A stretch of DNA of 63,390 nucleotides. Origin: an uncultured Bacteroidales bacterium (GTDB lineage: Bacteria; Bacteroidota; Bacteroidia; Bacteroidales; UBA932). Below are positions 42,224 to 51,113 of the stretch, piece after piece (within the stretch, counting starts at the first letter, position 1; each line of letters begins with the position of its first letter). The DNA lies in contig CALUPB010000015.1 of the NCBI GenBank assembly GCA_944322585.1, forward strand, positions 1-63,390. The letters are read 5' to 3'. A program made the position numbers and the translations under genes. Under the pieces are notes generated by a model that saw only the letters and a program-made list of their open reading frames with translations, did not search any database and was not told the DNA's origin.

Positions 42224-42826
42224 ATGAAAGATAAAATGACAAAAGACGGGAATATTTATTCGGATGCCGTCGCGACACTCCGCAATGGAGGTGTGATCCT
42301 TTATCCTACAGATACGGTATGGGGGCTCGGGTGCGATGCTACCAATGAGGAGGCTGTACGGAAAATATATGATATAAAGAAACGTCCCGACAGCAAGTCA
42401 TTGGTTCTGCTGGCAAGCGATCTCGATATGGTCGCGAGATACATCAGGGAAATACCGGAAATGGCCATACAGCTTGTGGAGGTTAATGACAGACCGATGA
42501 CCATTATCTATCCTGATGCCATAACCGGTGCGGAATACCGTGGCCTTGCCGCCAACACAGTAGCCGGGGACGGCAGTGTGGGGATAAGGATTCCGACGGT
42601 GGATTTCTGCAGGGATCTGGTGCATCGTTTCGGCAGACCGATAGTGTCCACTTCGGCGAACATTTCGGGTGAGCCGACACCGAGGAAATTCTCCGATATT
42701 CCCCAGTCGGTAAAAGATGCTGTCGATTATATCCTCGATCCGTCCCTGGAGCGCCGGTCCACCGGCTCGGCTTCATCCATAATCAAGGTAGGCCTTGACG
42801 GCACGATAGATATTATCCGGAAATAA
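42224..42826 (+). CDS. tsaC: L-threonylcarbamoyladenylate synthase
   Basis: An enzyme of about 200 residues that makes threonylcarbamoyl-AMP for t6A37 tRNA modification. The YrdC-fold signatures are VILYPTDTVWGLGCDA, KKRPDSKSLVLL, RPMTIIYP, SVGIRIP and IVSTSANISGEPTP. The start may be 42224 or 42236; the upstream extension to 42179 is unlikely. The gene stands alone between the EEP gene and rsmE. Confidence 0.9.
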   Translation: MKDKMTKDGNIYSDAVATLRNGGVILYPTDTVWGLGCDATNEEAVRKIYDIKKRPDSKSLVLLASDLDMVARYIREIPEMAIQLVEVNDRPMTIIYPDAITGAEYRGLAANTVAGDGSVGIRIPTVDFCRDLVHRFGRPIVSTSANISGEPTPRKFSDIPQSVKDAVDYILDPSLERRSTGSASSIIKVGLDGTIDIIRK

Positions 42827-42909
42827 CGTGAAAAGCTGACCTGCAGGATAACCTGGATGAATGTCCGACCGTGTCTGTTTTTTGTCAGGAGATTCTGCAG
42901 AGAGGGCCT

Positions 42910-43863
42910 TTATTCCATATAGTGGAAGTAAACGGCTTCGGCTGCCGTGACGGCTGCTGTCTCGGTACGCAGACGCGAAGCTCCGAGATGGACGGGGATG
43001 AAGCCGTATGAGATTGCGAGCGCTGCTTCTTCACGGGAGAAGTCGCCTTCCGGTCCTATCATTATGCAGATGTCTCGGAGTATTTTCCCGGAGGAGGTCC
43101 CTGGCTTGTCCGGAATGGGGGTGCCGGCCTGAGGCGCGGGAAAGCAAGCCGTATCCGGATTGCCGGGCTTGCTGTTGCAGGACAGTGCTTCCAGAGCTTT
43201 CTTTATGGAAATCCGGGGTCGGGAACCGTCCTCGAAACAGTATGCTATCAACCTCAGTGCCCCGTTTCCTTCAAACGGCCGTATCATGTTTGACGTACCG
43301 GTATGTCCGGATTCATCCGGTTTGACCGGCCGACAGATGTTTCCTGAATGTGTTTCCCCTGTATCGCCCGATATCTTTCCCGTATTGTCCGGAATGTCTC
43401 CGTATTCCATAATGAAATCCCGGACGGTCATCGGCCCGAGGACAGCAGGGACGCCCCCTTTCAAAGACTGTTTGGCGGCCGAGACCAGTATTTTCTCTAT
43501 TCTGGCTGTCTTGAATACCTTTCTTTCGGAGTGTTCCCCGATTATCGGGATTATGGTGTCGGCTCCGATTTCGCAGGCCTTTTCCGCGAACCATTCGTAA
43601 CGGTCATTGTTTTTGGTGGGACATACGGCCAGATGCAGGCGGTAAGGATGTCCGCCCCAGTCCGGCAACGTCTCCATGATTTCCGCCTCGGCTCCCTTGG
43701 GAGAATCGGAAACAATACGGCATTTCATCAGGTTGCCCCTGCCGTCTATGACCGATATGGCGTCGCCGCACCGGTGTCTCAGTACCCGTATGCAGTGCGC
43801 GGACTCGTCCGCATCGAGTCTGCATACATTCCCTTCAATATTTTCAGTATAGAATATTTCCAT
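42910..43863 (-). CDS. rsmE: 16S rRNA (uracil-1498-N3)-methyltransferase
   Basis: The SPOUT-class methyltransferase that modifies U1498 of 16S rRNA with SAM. Conserved parts are HCIRVLRHRCGDAISVIDG near the N-terminus, EWFAEKACEIGADTIIPI in the middle and IGPEGDFSREEAALA with SRLRTETAA at the C-terminus. The family is normally about 240 residues; this one has 317. The excess lies in two Gly/Ser/Thr/Pro-rich insertions (about 160-205 and 235-270). It has a minus-strand promoter element at 43880-43887. Confidence 0.9.
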   Translation of the reverse strand: MEIFYTENIEGNVCRLDADESAHCIRVLRHRCGDAISVIDGRGNLMKCRIVSDSPKGAEAEIMETLPDWGGHPYRLHLAVCPTKNNDRYEWFAEKACEIGADTIIPIIGEHSERKVFKTARIEKILVSAAKQSLKGGVPAVLGPMTVRDFIMEYGDIPDNTGKISGDTGETHSGNICRPVKPDESGHTGTSNMIRPFEGNGALRLIAYCFEDGSRPRISIKKALEALSCNSKPGNPDTACFPAPQAGTPIPDKPGTSSGKILRDICIMIGPEGDFSREEAALAISYGFIPVHLGASRLRTETAAVTAAEAVYFHYME

Positions 43864-43879
43864 GATTCTGTCTCCCGCG

Positions 43880-43887
43880 CAAAAATA
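43880..43887 (-). promoter_or_regulatory. -7 element for rsmE
   Basis: Minus-strand TATTTTTG, 16 bp upstream of the rsmE start. Confidence 0.4.
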
Positions 43888-43947
43888 ATCATGAAATTCA
43901 CATAATGCAAATCTTACAGTATTGTGCGAATGCGCCGTTTTTATGAT

Positions 43948-43955
43948 TACCTTTG
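43948..43955 (+). promoter_or_regulatory. -7 element for the phosphoesterase/radA operon
   Basis: TACCTTTG with TTG at 43922-43924. The predicted start near 43961 gives a leader of about 124 nt that contains the structured element at 44007-44084. Confidence 0.45.
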
Positions 43956-44006
43956 TGTTCAGTTGGCTTTTGCAGACCGCGCAAGCCGACGGATTGACGT
44001 GGCAGT

Positions 44007-44084
44007 TGTGCGGCGGGAAAAGTTTCGCAGACCGTGCAAAACTACGGATATCAGGGACAATTATTAACTTGCGGAACTTGAGTT
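44007..44084 (+). promoter_or_regulatory. Structured leader element, copy B (phosphoesterase)
   Basis: A 78-bp copy of the aroC leader, abutting the ATG at 44085. The outer stem TTGTGCGG / CCGTGCAA still pairs as RNA through two G-U pairs despite base changes relative to copy A. TTGCGGAACTTGAGTT is identical in both. A degraded partial third unit (TGCAGACCGCGCAAGCC) lies just upstream at about 43972. Confidence 0.7.
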
Positions 44085-44588
44085 ATGTATATAGGACTCA
44101 TATCGGACACTCACGGGACTTTTGATGCCCCGCTGATGAAGTTCCTGCAGCCGGTGGACGAGATATGGCATGCGGGGGATTTCGGTAGTCTGGAGACGGC
44201 ACAGAAGATATCCGCGTTCAAGCCTCTTATAGGTGTCTACGGCAACTGCGACGGCCAGGATATCAGGTTCGGTTATCCTCTGTATCAGGTGTTTGACTGT
44301 GAGGGATTGAAAGTGCTGATGACCCATATCGGCGGTTATCCGGGACATTATGACCGCAGGGCTCTGGCTCTGATAGATGAATACCGGCCGGACATCTTCG
44401 TCTGCGGACATTCGCACATACTCAGGGTCATGAATGACGGCAAGAGAGGGTTCATGATGATAAACCCGGGAGCTGCCGGACAGTACGGGTTCCATACGGT
44501 GAGGACTGCATTGCGGTTCCATATCGATGAAGGGAAAATGCATGACATGGAGGTCTGCAAGCTCGAAAAGAAACTGGCGCCCCTGTAA
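44085..44588 (+). CDS. YfcE-like metallophosphodiesterase
   Basis: A cytosolic calcineurin-fold phosphodiesterase of 167 residues. Metal-ligand motifs are in order: ISDTHG (Asp8, His10), WHAGDFG, GNCDGQD, THIGGYPG and CGHSH. This is the YfcE/MJ0936 type, which hydrolyses phosphodiesters in vitro; the physiological substrate is unknown. The stop overlaps the radA start (TAATG), so the two are translationally coupled. Confidence 0.88.
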   Translation: MYIGLISDTHGTFDAPLMKFLQPVDEIWHAGDFGSLETAQKISAFKPLIGVYGNCDGQDIRFGYPLYQVFDCEGLKVLMTHIGGYPGHYDRRALALIDEYRPDIFVCGHSHILRVMNDGKRGFMMINPGAAGQYGFHTVRTALRFHIDEGKMHDMEVCKLEKKLAPL

Positions 44589-45976
44589 TGAAAAAGACGA
44601 TTATGGCAAGCAAGGTGAAATCAGTATGGTTCTGCACTTCGTGCGGTAACGAGAGTCCCAAATGGATGGGCAGGTGTCCTGCCTGCGGGGAATGGAATAC
44701 GATGGTGGAGGAGACCGTGGTGACAGGGAAAAAATCCGTGTCAGATGATGCCGTGTCCGTTCCTGGACAAGGCAGCAGGCCCATGCCTCTGTCGTCCATA
44801 GATTCCTCGGTGGAGAACCGCCGTTCCCTGCACAATGCCGAGCTGGACAGGGTGCTCGGGGGAGGTATAGTCGAAGGTTCGTTAGTGCTGATCGGAGGGG
44901 AGCCCGGGATCGGGAAATCGACACTTTCCCTTCAGATACCGTTGGCGTGTCCTGAAATGAAGACTCTTTACGTTACCGGTGAAGAGAGTGCAAGGCAGGT
45001 GAAACTGCGGGCTTCGAGGATAGGCGGAAATGACAGCAATTGTCTGATATACAGTGAGACTCTGATGGAGAACATCATTGCGGAAGCTCGGAACATAATG
45101 CCGGATCTGATGGTGGTGGACTCCGTGCAGACTATGTATTCCCGGAATGTGGAGTCTTCCCCGGGGTCGGTGTCCCAGATAAAGGAGACTGCAGCCAGGC
45201 TGCTCAGGTTTGCAAAGGAGACGGGGGTGCCCGTAATTCTCATCGGGCACATCACCAAGGAAGGGAGCATAGCCGGGCCGAAGATACTGGAGCATATTGT
45301 GGATGTAGTGCTGCAGTTCGAAGGGGACAACAGGGGGGCATACCGTCTGTTGAGGAGCATAAAGAACAGGTTCGGCTCCACTTCGGAACTGGCTGTATTC
45401 GAGATGACCGGGCGCGGGCTGAGGGAGGTGAGCAATCCTTCGGAAATGCTTATCCCGATGCACGGGGAGAATCTGAGCGGAGTGGCTGTCGGGGCGATGC
45501 TGGACGGGACAAGACCTTTCCTTATCGAAGTCCAGTCCCTTGTGAGCACTGCCGCCTATGGTACTCCGCAGCGGTCGGCTACCGGTTTCGATGTCAGGAG
45601 GCTCAACATGCTTTTGGCTGTCCTTGAGAAAAGGGCAGGTTTCAAGCTCGGAGTCAAGGATGTGTTCCTGAACATGGCCGGAGGTCTCAGGGTGAATGAT
45701 CCGGCATGCGATCTGGCAGTGATATGCGCGGTGCTTTCTTCGAATTTCGATTTCGCGGTGCCGTCGGACATATGCTTCGCCGCGGAGGTGGGGTTGAGCG
45801 GAGAGATAAGGCCCGTGTCCCAGACCGACAGGAGGGCCTTGGAGGCTCAGAGGCTCGGGTTCCGGCAGATATATGTCTCCTCGTTCGGAAGTCCCGACAA
45901 TATGCCTGAGGGCATCGATGTCATACGTGTCGCGGATGTCCCGTCCCTGTGCAGGTCGCTGTTCCGGAATGTCTGA
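44588..45976 (+). CDS. radA: DNA repair protein RadA
   Basis: The RecA-like branch-migration protein, 462 residues. A C4 zinc finger (CTSCGNESPKWMGRCPACG) starts at about residue 16, Walker A is GEPGIGKSTL, the KNRFG motif is present, and a Lon-like C-terminal domain follows. The length is typical. It acts in recombinational repair. The start overlaps the stop of the phosphoesterase gene. Confidence 0.95.
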   Translation: MKKTIMASKVKSVWFCTSCGNESPKWMGRCPACGEWNTMVEETVVTGKKSVSDDAVSVPGQGSRPMPLSSIDSSVENRRSLHNAELDRVLGGGIVEGSLVLIGGEPGIGKSTLSLQIPLACPEMKTLYVTGEESARQVKLRASRIGGNDSNCLIYSETLMENIIAEARNIMPDLMVVDSVQTMYSRNVESSPGSVSQIKETAARLLRFAKETGVPVILIGHITKEGSIAGPKILEHIVDVVLQFEGDNRGAYRLLRSIKNRFGSTSELAVFEMTGRGLREVSNPSEMLIPMHGENLSGVAVGAMLDGTRPFLIEVQSLVSTAAYGTPQRSATGFDVRRLNMLLAVLEKRAGFKLGVKDVFLNMAGGLRVNDPACDLAVICAVLSSNFDFAVPSDICFAAEVGLSGEIRPVSQTDRRALEAQRLGFRQIYVSSFGSPDNMPEGIDVIRVADVPSLCRSLFRNV

Positions 45977-46014
45977 CCGTCTTTGTCAATAAGTGTGACC
46001 TGAAAGGCGGAATT

Positions 46015-47706
46015 TCATGGCTTGTGAATTTCAGTTGTCTCCCATCCGGTCAATGACAATATTATATTGTCAATGCCTTTCTGTATACGGGATAACGGAA
46101 CCGTATACCCGTTCACGAGTATGGAGAAGATGACAGTCTCATCCTTGGTGCCGGTCTCAGGGACTATGTATCCGGAAAAGCATCTTACCCCGCCCATCGA
46201 ACCGCTTTTCATCCGTATTCTCGTCCTGATGGCTTCAGGTACGGACCTCATGTTGAATTCGAGTGTCCCACTGCCTCCTGGAAAGGGCAGCGAATCGAAG
46301 AATTCCCCGAAAGAAGGTGATGACATCATTTTTTCCAGAAAGCCGCAAAGGAATTCCGCACTGAGGAGGTTTTCTCGCGACAGCCCGCTTCCGTCCTTTA
46401 TCAGAATTCTTCGGCTGCCGGCACCGATTTCATCGAGGAGCCCCGATATGGCTACATATGCAGAGTCATAGCATCCTGAACCGCAATATTCCTTGCCGAG
46501 AGTTTTCATCAGGGTTTCCGCATACAGGTTGTTGCTTTCTTTGCAGGTGACTTCCGCTATTCGTGTCAGGGCAGGGGACAGGGTGCTTCCTATGACAGTC
46601 AGACTGTCGTCCGGAACTCCATGAAGATGGATGATCGCATCCCCGGCCGTGTCTCCGGTGTATCCCCGTCTTTCGACGTCATTCGGGAACCCTCCGCCGA
46701 TTTCCGGCTTGCCGGTTCCGCCGTTGCCGGGCCGGCAGCCGTTGTCCGGCCGTGTAGCGGATCCGTATGCGCCTGCAAGTACTGGATTGATGTCTGCCGG
46801 ACCTTTGCCTGATTCTATCCCCCGTTCTGACAGATACCTGCAGAAATACCAGGCCAGTGTGTATTCGGGAAACTTGTTCGCTACGGATTCTGTCCCCGGT
46901 CTTCTGTCCATAGCATATGTTCCCCTCATTTCGCCTGCCGGAGAGAAATCGTCCGGGTAGAAATACATTGTATTCCCTGTTCCCGGCTTTCCTGTCCTGC
47001 ATGAATATATGAATGTCATCCATGGGGTCTCCGGATATTCCTGACGGATATTTACGGGAGCACCGGGATGCTCTCCCGCAGATACAGTCATGTCTATGGT
47101 ATTTTCATGGAATGAAAGCCCGCTTGCTCCGGTCCCGTAATATGTCCCGGCATCGCAGAGTTCCCATGTGGGGTGTTCGTCCATTCCGGAAAAGAATCTG
47201 CCGTCCCCTACGACATGTCCCTGTATTCTCCGTATTCCTGCCTGGTGGACAATAGCCTCCCATTCCCTGAAGAGTGTATCCAGCGGTATGGCTATGCCGT
47301 TGTCCGATCCGAGTGTCGGGTCTCCTCCTCCTATGATATAAAGGTCGCCGAGAAGAGTCCCGTCTTCTATCCTGCCGCTGTAGCCGAGCCTTGTCTCATA
47401 TCTGTAGTCCGGTCCGAGAGAGTGGAGGGCAAGTGCCGTAGTCACGAGTTTCATGTTGGAAGCCGGGATGAGAAGCCTGTCGCAGTCCCGGCACAGGAGC
47501 GTATCCCCTGCTCCGGTCATGGCGAGGATGCTGACGCTCGTTCCCCTGAAATCATCCGACCCGAGAATCCTGTCCGTTGTTTCTTCGGGCGAGGTGTCCG
47601 GACCTGTTCCATGACAGTCTCCCGTCTGTGCCGCTGAATGATTGCAGACACAGACAAACAGACATAATGCTGCTGCGGCCGGTATGTGTATCCTGTTCAT
47701 TGCCAT
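46015..47706 (-). CDS. dacB: D-alanyl-D-alanine carboxypeptidase/endopeptidase (PBP4, S13 family)
   Basis: A periplasmic peptidoglycan hydrolase of 563 residues that removes or cleaves D-Ala in stem peptides. The signal peptide ends at HSAAQ. The three penicillin-binding motifs are ASNMKLV (SxxK), CKESNNLYAE (SxN) and KSGSMGG (KTG-like). A Gly-rich insertion (ATRPDNGCRPGNGG and beyond) sits in the middle, where most relatives have a short loop. I start at the ATG at 47706 because the upstream in-frame residues are not signal-like. The promoter element is at 47794-47801. Confidence 0.88.
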   Translation of the reverse strand: MAMNRIHIPAAAALCLFVCVCNHSAAQTGDCHGTGPDTSPEETTDRILGSDDFRGTSVSILAMTGAGDTLLCRDCDRLLIPASNMKLVTTALALHSLGPDYRYETRLGYSGRIEDGTLLGDLYIIGGGDPTLGSDNGIAIPLDTLFREWEAIVHQAGIRRIQGHVVGDGRFFSGMDEHPTWELCDAGTYYGTGASGLSFHENTIDMTVSAGEHPGAPVNIRQEYPETPWMTFIYSCRTGKPGTGNTMYFYPDDFSPAGEMRGTYAMDRRPGTESVANKFPEYTLAWYFCRYLSERGIESGKGPADINPVLAGAYGSATRPDNGCRPGNGGTGKPEIGGGFPNDVERRGYTGDTAGDAIIHLHGVPDDSLTVIGSTLSPALTRIAEVTCKESNNLYAETLMKTLGKEYCGSGCYDSAYVAISGLLDEIGAGSRRILIKDGSGLSRENLLSAEFLCGFLEKMMSSPSFGEFFDSLPFPGGSGTLEFNMRSVPEAIRTRIRMKSGSMGGVRCFSGYIVPETGTKDETVIFSILVNGYTVPLSRIQKGIDNIILSLTGWETTEIHKP

Positions 47707-47793
47707 TGGTTCCGGTTTAAGGAGGTTGGCCCCAAAGGAGGGATTGCAGGCATAACACAGGCGTATCCTTTTGGGCCGGCCTCGAATATTTCC

Positions 47794-47801
47794 CAAAAAT
47801 A
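47794..47801 (-). promoter_or_regulatory. -7 element for dacB
   Basis: Minus-strand TATTTTTG, about 88 bp upstream of the ATG at 47706. Confidence 0.4.
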
Positions 47802-47821
47802 TCTCATAAAATCCATATAAA

Positions 47822-47862
47822 AAACTGTTTTGAAAATAATCCCGTTAAATTCAAAACAGTTT
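47822..47862. repeat. Perfect inverted repeat AAACTGTTTTGAA
   Basis: AAACTGTTTTGAA (47822-47834) and TTCAAAACAGTTT (47850-47862) are perfectly complementary across 15 bp. It lies between the divergent promoters of dacB and galE and is the best copy of a dispersed family. Confidence 0.8.
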
Positions 47863-47931
47863 GTAAAAGAAATTTTGATAAAAATTTGAACAGCTTCAAA
47901 CTGCTTCTTGAATGAATTTTATAACTTTGTC

Positions 47932-47939
47932 AGGATTTG
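47932..47939 (+). promoter_or_regulatory. -7 element for galE
   Basis: TAACTTTG with TTG at 47908-47910 (21-bp spacing). It predicts a leader of about 130 nt. Confidence 0.5.
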
Positions 47940-48076
47940 GACACTGTTTTGACGGGAAGGTTCCGTTTTCCGATTGGACGGATGATGCGGGCGGATAATG
48001 CAGTCCGGCAGTTTTATGAGGGACTGCCTGTCCGATGCTGGTAGAGAATACAGATTTAATTAATTATAACACTATT

Positions 48077-49141
48077 ATGGCAAAAAGAGTTTTAGTATCG
48101 GGAGGAGCCGGATATATCGGCAGCCACGTGACCGTGGAACTGATCAATGCCGGTTATGAGGTGGTAGTTGCCGACAATATGTCCAACTGCGACCTTACAT
48201 GCTTCGAAGGCGTAAAGAAAATTACCGGGAAGGAAGATATTCCGTTCGAGAAAATGGACTGCTGCGACGATGCGGCGGTCAATGCGCTGTTTTCCAAATA
48301 CAGGATTGATGCCGTCATCCATTTCGCCGCCTTCAAGGCTGTGGGGGAATCCGTAGCCGAGCCGATAAAGTATTACAGGAATAATCTGGATTCTTTCCTG
48401 AACATACTCGAAGCGGCAAAGACCCACGGCGGGTGCAACGTGCTTTTCTCTTCTTCCGCCACAGTCTACGGCGAGACCGACAGACTGCCTGTTACGGAAC
48501 AGTCTCCGCGCCAGCCTGCGACCTCACCTTACGGCAATACCAAGCAGATCTGCGAGGATATCCTGAGGGATGTAGTGAAGGCTACGGCTTCGTGTGACGC
48601 CATGGAGCCTGGAACGGACCGCAACGGAACTGTAAAGGGTATCGCCCTCCGGTATTTCAATCCGATAGGCGCTCATCCGTCTGCCCTGATAGGGGAACTT
48701 CCCCGCGGGGTGCCGAACAATCTTGTACCTTTCATCACCCAGACCGCTATCGGCAAACGCGAATGCCTCAGCATATTCGGGAATGACTATCCTACTCCGG
48801 ACGGGACATGCCAGAGAGACTATATAGACATCGTGGATCTTGCCAAGGCTCATGTCGCTGCAGTGGGAAGAATGCTTGACGGCAAGATGAAGGAATCTTA
48901 TGAGATATTCAATGTCGGGACCGGACGTCCTGTTTCCGTGCTGGAACTCGTGAATGCCTTCGAGAAGGTCAACAATCTCAAACTCAACTATAAGTTCGCT
49001 CCGAGACGTCCTGGTGACGTGACCGCCATATGGGCGGATCCGACACTTGCCAACAGGGAGCTCGGGTGGAAGGCCGGACGTTCCATAGAGGATACCCTCG
49101 CTGCGGCCTGGGCGTGGGAAAAGCATCTTGCCGGTAAGTGA
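48077..49141 (+). CDS. galE: UDP-glucose 4-epimerase
   Basis: An SDR-family enzyme interconverting UDP-glucose and UDP-galactose with bound NAD, 354 residues. The Rossmann motif GGAGYIGSH is at the N-terminus, HFAAFKAVGES and SSSATVYG follow, and the catalytic YGNTK (Tyr-x-x-x-Lys) is intact. RYFNPIGAHPS and the GTCQRDYIDIVDLA region are typical of GalE. It starts at 48077; the codons before do not match the family. A strong terminator lies downstream. Confidence 0.95.
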   Translation: MAKRVLVSGGAGYIGSHVTVELINAGYEVVVADNMSNCDLTCFEGVKKITGKEDIPFEKMDCCDDAAVNALFSKYRIDAVIHFAAFKAVGESVAEPIKYYRNNLDSFLNILEAAKTHGGCNVLFSSSATVYGETDRLPVTEQSPRQPATSPYGNTKQICEDILRDVVKATASCDAMEPGTDRNGTVKGIALRYFNPIGAHPSALIGELPRGVPNNLVPFITQTAIGKRECLSIFGNDYPTPDGTCQRDYIDIVDLAKAHVAAVGRMLDGKMKESYEIFNVGTGRPVSVLELVNAFEKVNNLKLNYKFAPRRPGDVTAIWADPTLANRELGWKAGRSIEDTLAAAWAWEKHLAGK

Positions 49142-49290
49142 GTGCCGGCCCGGAAACAGATCGGAAACTATACCGATCCCGGATACCGGTCGGATTCGGA
49201 CAGGTCAGCAGATCAAAGACAAAAGGTTTGAAATCTCTCCGAGAATCGGATATCCGGAAGAGGTGCCGGGATTGACTTCGCGGAAAAACA

Positions 49291-49332
49291 ACAAAAGGGG
49301 ATGACTTTCATTTTTAAGTCACCCCCTTTTGT
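49291..49332 (+). terminator. Strong bidirectional terminator after galE
   Basis: Arms ACAAAAGGGGATGACTT / AAGTCACCCCCTTTTGT (one mismatch in 17) around an 8-nt loop. T- and A-rich flanks on both sides let it serve galE and the convergent gene at 49411. Confidence 0.85.
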
Positions 49333-49410
49333 TATTCAGGGAGGTCCGGTTTCCCGATTTTCAGGGAGATATTCCGTCTTTCAGGTGTCTCTCACCCTGT
49401 ATTGTTCCTG

Positions 49411-49698
49411 CTATTTTTCCTCTGCTGTCAGCTTCGTGATGGTCTCGCTGAGTTTTTCGCTGAGGGCGTCGAGCCTGTCGAACAGCTCCTTGCGGATGCC
49501 GTTGTAGTATGCCCTGCTTGAGCCTTCCGGATGGTTCACCTTGTTTTTCAGTTCATTGTAAAGGTCTACAGCCTCATCGATTATCTTGTTTATCTCTTCT
49601 TCGTTCTTTGTCGGGTTGAGGCTGATGAAAAGAGCACAATCATCCAGAAATTCTTCGATAAAGAATTCGATGTCTTTTTTAATTGTTCTAAGGTTCAT
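49411..49698 (-). CDS. Small conserved alpha-helical hypothetical protein
   Basis: A 95-residue acidic protein predicted to be all helical (DIEFFIEEFLDDCALFI, then KIIDEAVDLYNELKNKV and LFDRLDALSEKLSETITKL). I remember similar short proteins as conserved hypotheticals in Bacteroidales, without known function. The start at 49698 (MNLRTIKKD) is preferred to the longer in-frame version. It is convergent with galE across the terminator. Confidence 0.7.
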   Translation of the reverse strand: MNLRTIKKDIEFFIEEFLDDCALFISLNPTKNEEEINKIIDEAVDLYNELKNKVNHPEGSSRAYYNGIRKELFDRLDALSEKLSETITKLTAEEK

Positions 49699-49799
49699 GA
49701 TATACGTAATTATTTGTTGTCTGTATGTCAGGCATGAGCCAGGTTCCGGCCCGGATTCTCTGCCATTGCGCTGCAAAGATAACAATTTTCTGCAATTCC

Positions 49800-51059
49800 T
49801 TAATCAAGGATACGGCGGGCTCTGACAAGACGCCAGGAGTTTTCATAATAGTCGGGTTCGCCGGGAACAAGGGAATTTATCCTGACGACTTGTGATGAGT
49901 GGATCATCTTCCCGTCGCCCATGTATATTCCCACATGTGTTATCCTTTCGTTATGGACGTCCGTTCCCGGGGTGCCGAAAAACAGGAGGTCTCCCGGTCT
50001 CAAATGCGCAATCCTGCGCAACATTTCCTGTTTCAATGTCTGTATTCCGTCCCTGCCTCCGTTTCCTTCTCCGTTCCTGCTTGTGTCTTGGGACCCACAT
50101 GTCAAGGACCCGACCGCGCCAGCTCTTCCGGACGAGGAACGGACGATACCGGCAGTAAGAGCCGTGTCGATTCGCATTTCAACGGCTTTGCCGGAAGATG
50201 CCTGCTGTGAGGCGTTCCGCGGCAGCTCTATCCCGTTCATCATGAATACATGTCTTACAAGTCCGCTGCAGTCCACCCCGTTCGGCGATGCCCCGCCCCA
50301 GAGATACGGAACGCCGATGAATTTCAGGGCTTCCGAGATTATCCCGGCAGCGGATGCCTTACGGGAAGCGGTCCATTCGGCATAATCCATGATGTCTTCT
50401 TTCGGCACATATCCGGTGTTGCCGTCCGGAAGTATGACTTCGGCGAAGCCGTTTTTGATTGCCGGCTTCCCTTTGACCGGTTTTGGTCCGGATATCCTGT
50501 CCCCGGATACGGCTGCCGCCTGACGGTTCCCGCTTCCAGTCACCTTCCGTATCCCGGAGCCCTCTTCAGTCCTGCTGCCGTTCCGGATTACGCCGGCTTT
50601 CCGGTGTCCGGAGGATATGGCCTGACGCATCACGTTTCCCTCCATTATGTCGCATATCTTGCCGGCCTTTTTTGACGGAAGGGTGTAGACTGTGCTTTTC
50701 CATGCGGTGCAGATGTATTTCGGGGTGGTCATGTAGTCCTCGAATTCTTCCTGAGTCATCTCCACGAGACCGAGAGCCGTGCACCATGCCGTGTACGGTT
50801 CGGACGTGATGACCTGTCTCCAGTAGCCGTCTTCACCGATGATCTGCACTGTCGAGCCCATGAGGGCCTGCGTCCCGAGCTCCGACGTATAGTCCGGCTC
50901 TTCACGCAGGAAATTTACCGAAAGGTTGACTACGGCATGACGTGGCAGGCTGCTGTCCGGCTTTTCACGGGGGATGACTGCCGCCGCCTGATGTCCCCAC
51001 AGGGTCATAATGCCCGTGAGAATGCATCCGACAACTGTTTTTACTGACGGTAACTTCAT
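49800..51059 (-). CDS. NlpC/P60 family peptidoglycan hydrolase with SH3 domains
   Basis: A 419-residue secreted endopeptidase. The signal peptide is at the N-terminus (MKLPSVKTVVGCILTGIMTL). Bacterial SH3-like segments are at about 40-120 and 190-225. The NlpC/P60 domain has the catalytic Cys in NGVDCSGLVRH and His in ITHVGIYMGDGKMIHSS. Two low-complexity insertions, at about 140-190 and between Cys and His (330-370), exceed the usual size. It probably cleaves the D-Glu to diamino-acid bond of stem peptides. It shares a divergent promoter region with the radical SAM gene. Confidence 0.87.
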   Translation of the reverse strand: MKLPSVKTVVGCILTGIMTLWGHQAAAVIPREKPDSSLPRHAVVNLSVNFLREEPDYTSELGTQALMGSTVQIIGEDGYWRQVITSEPYTAWCTALGLVEMTQEEFEDYMTTPKYICTAWKSTVYTLPSKKAGKICDIMEGNVMRQAISSGHRKAGVIRNGSRTEEGSGIRKVTGSGNRQAAAVSGDRISGPKPVKGKPAIKNGFAEVILPDGNTGYVPKEDIMDYAEWTASRKASAAGIISEALKFIGVPYLWGGASPNGVDCSGLVRHVFMMNGIELPRNASQQASSGKAVEMRIDTALTAGIVRSSSGRAGAVGSLTCGSQDTSRNGEGNGGRDGIQTLKQEMLRRIAHLRPGDLLFFGTPGTDVHNERITHVGIYMGDGKMIHSSQVVRINSLVPGEPDYYENSWRLVRARRILD

Positions 51060-51078
51060 GTCCAAACATTTTACGGGA

Positions 51079-51086
51079 CAAATGTA
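51079..51086 (-). promoter_or_regulatory. -7 element for the NlpC/P60 gene
   Basis: Minus-strand TACATTTG, 19 bp upstream of the start at 51059, back-to-back with the plus-strand element at 51100-51107. Confidence 0.45.
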
Positions 51087-51099
51087 TGGAAATAATCCG

Positions 51100-51107
51100 T
51101 AATTTTG
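51100..51107 (+). promoter_or_regulatory. -7 element for the radical SAM gene
   Basis: TAATTTTG ends 6 bp before the ATG at 51114, which implies a leaderless or nearly leaderless mRNA. Confidence 0.45.
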
Positions 51108-51113
51108 CCGGAT

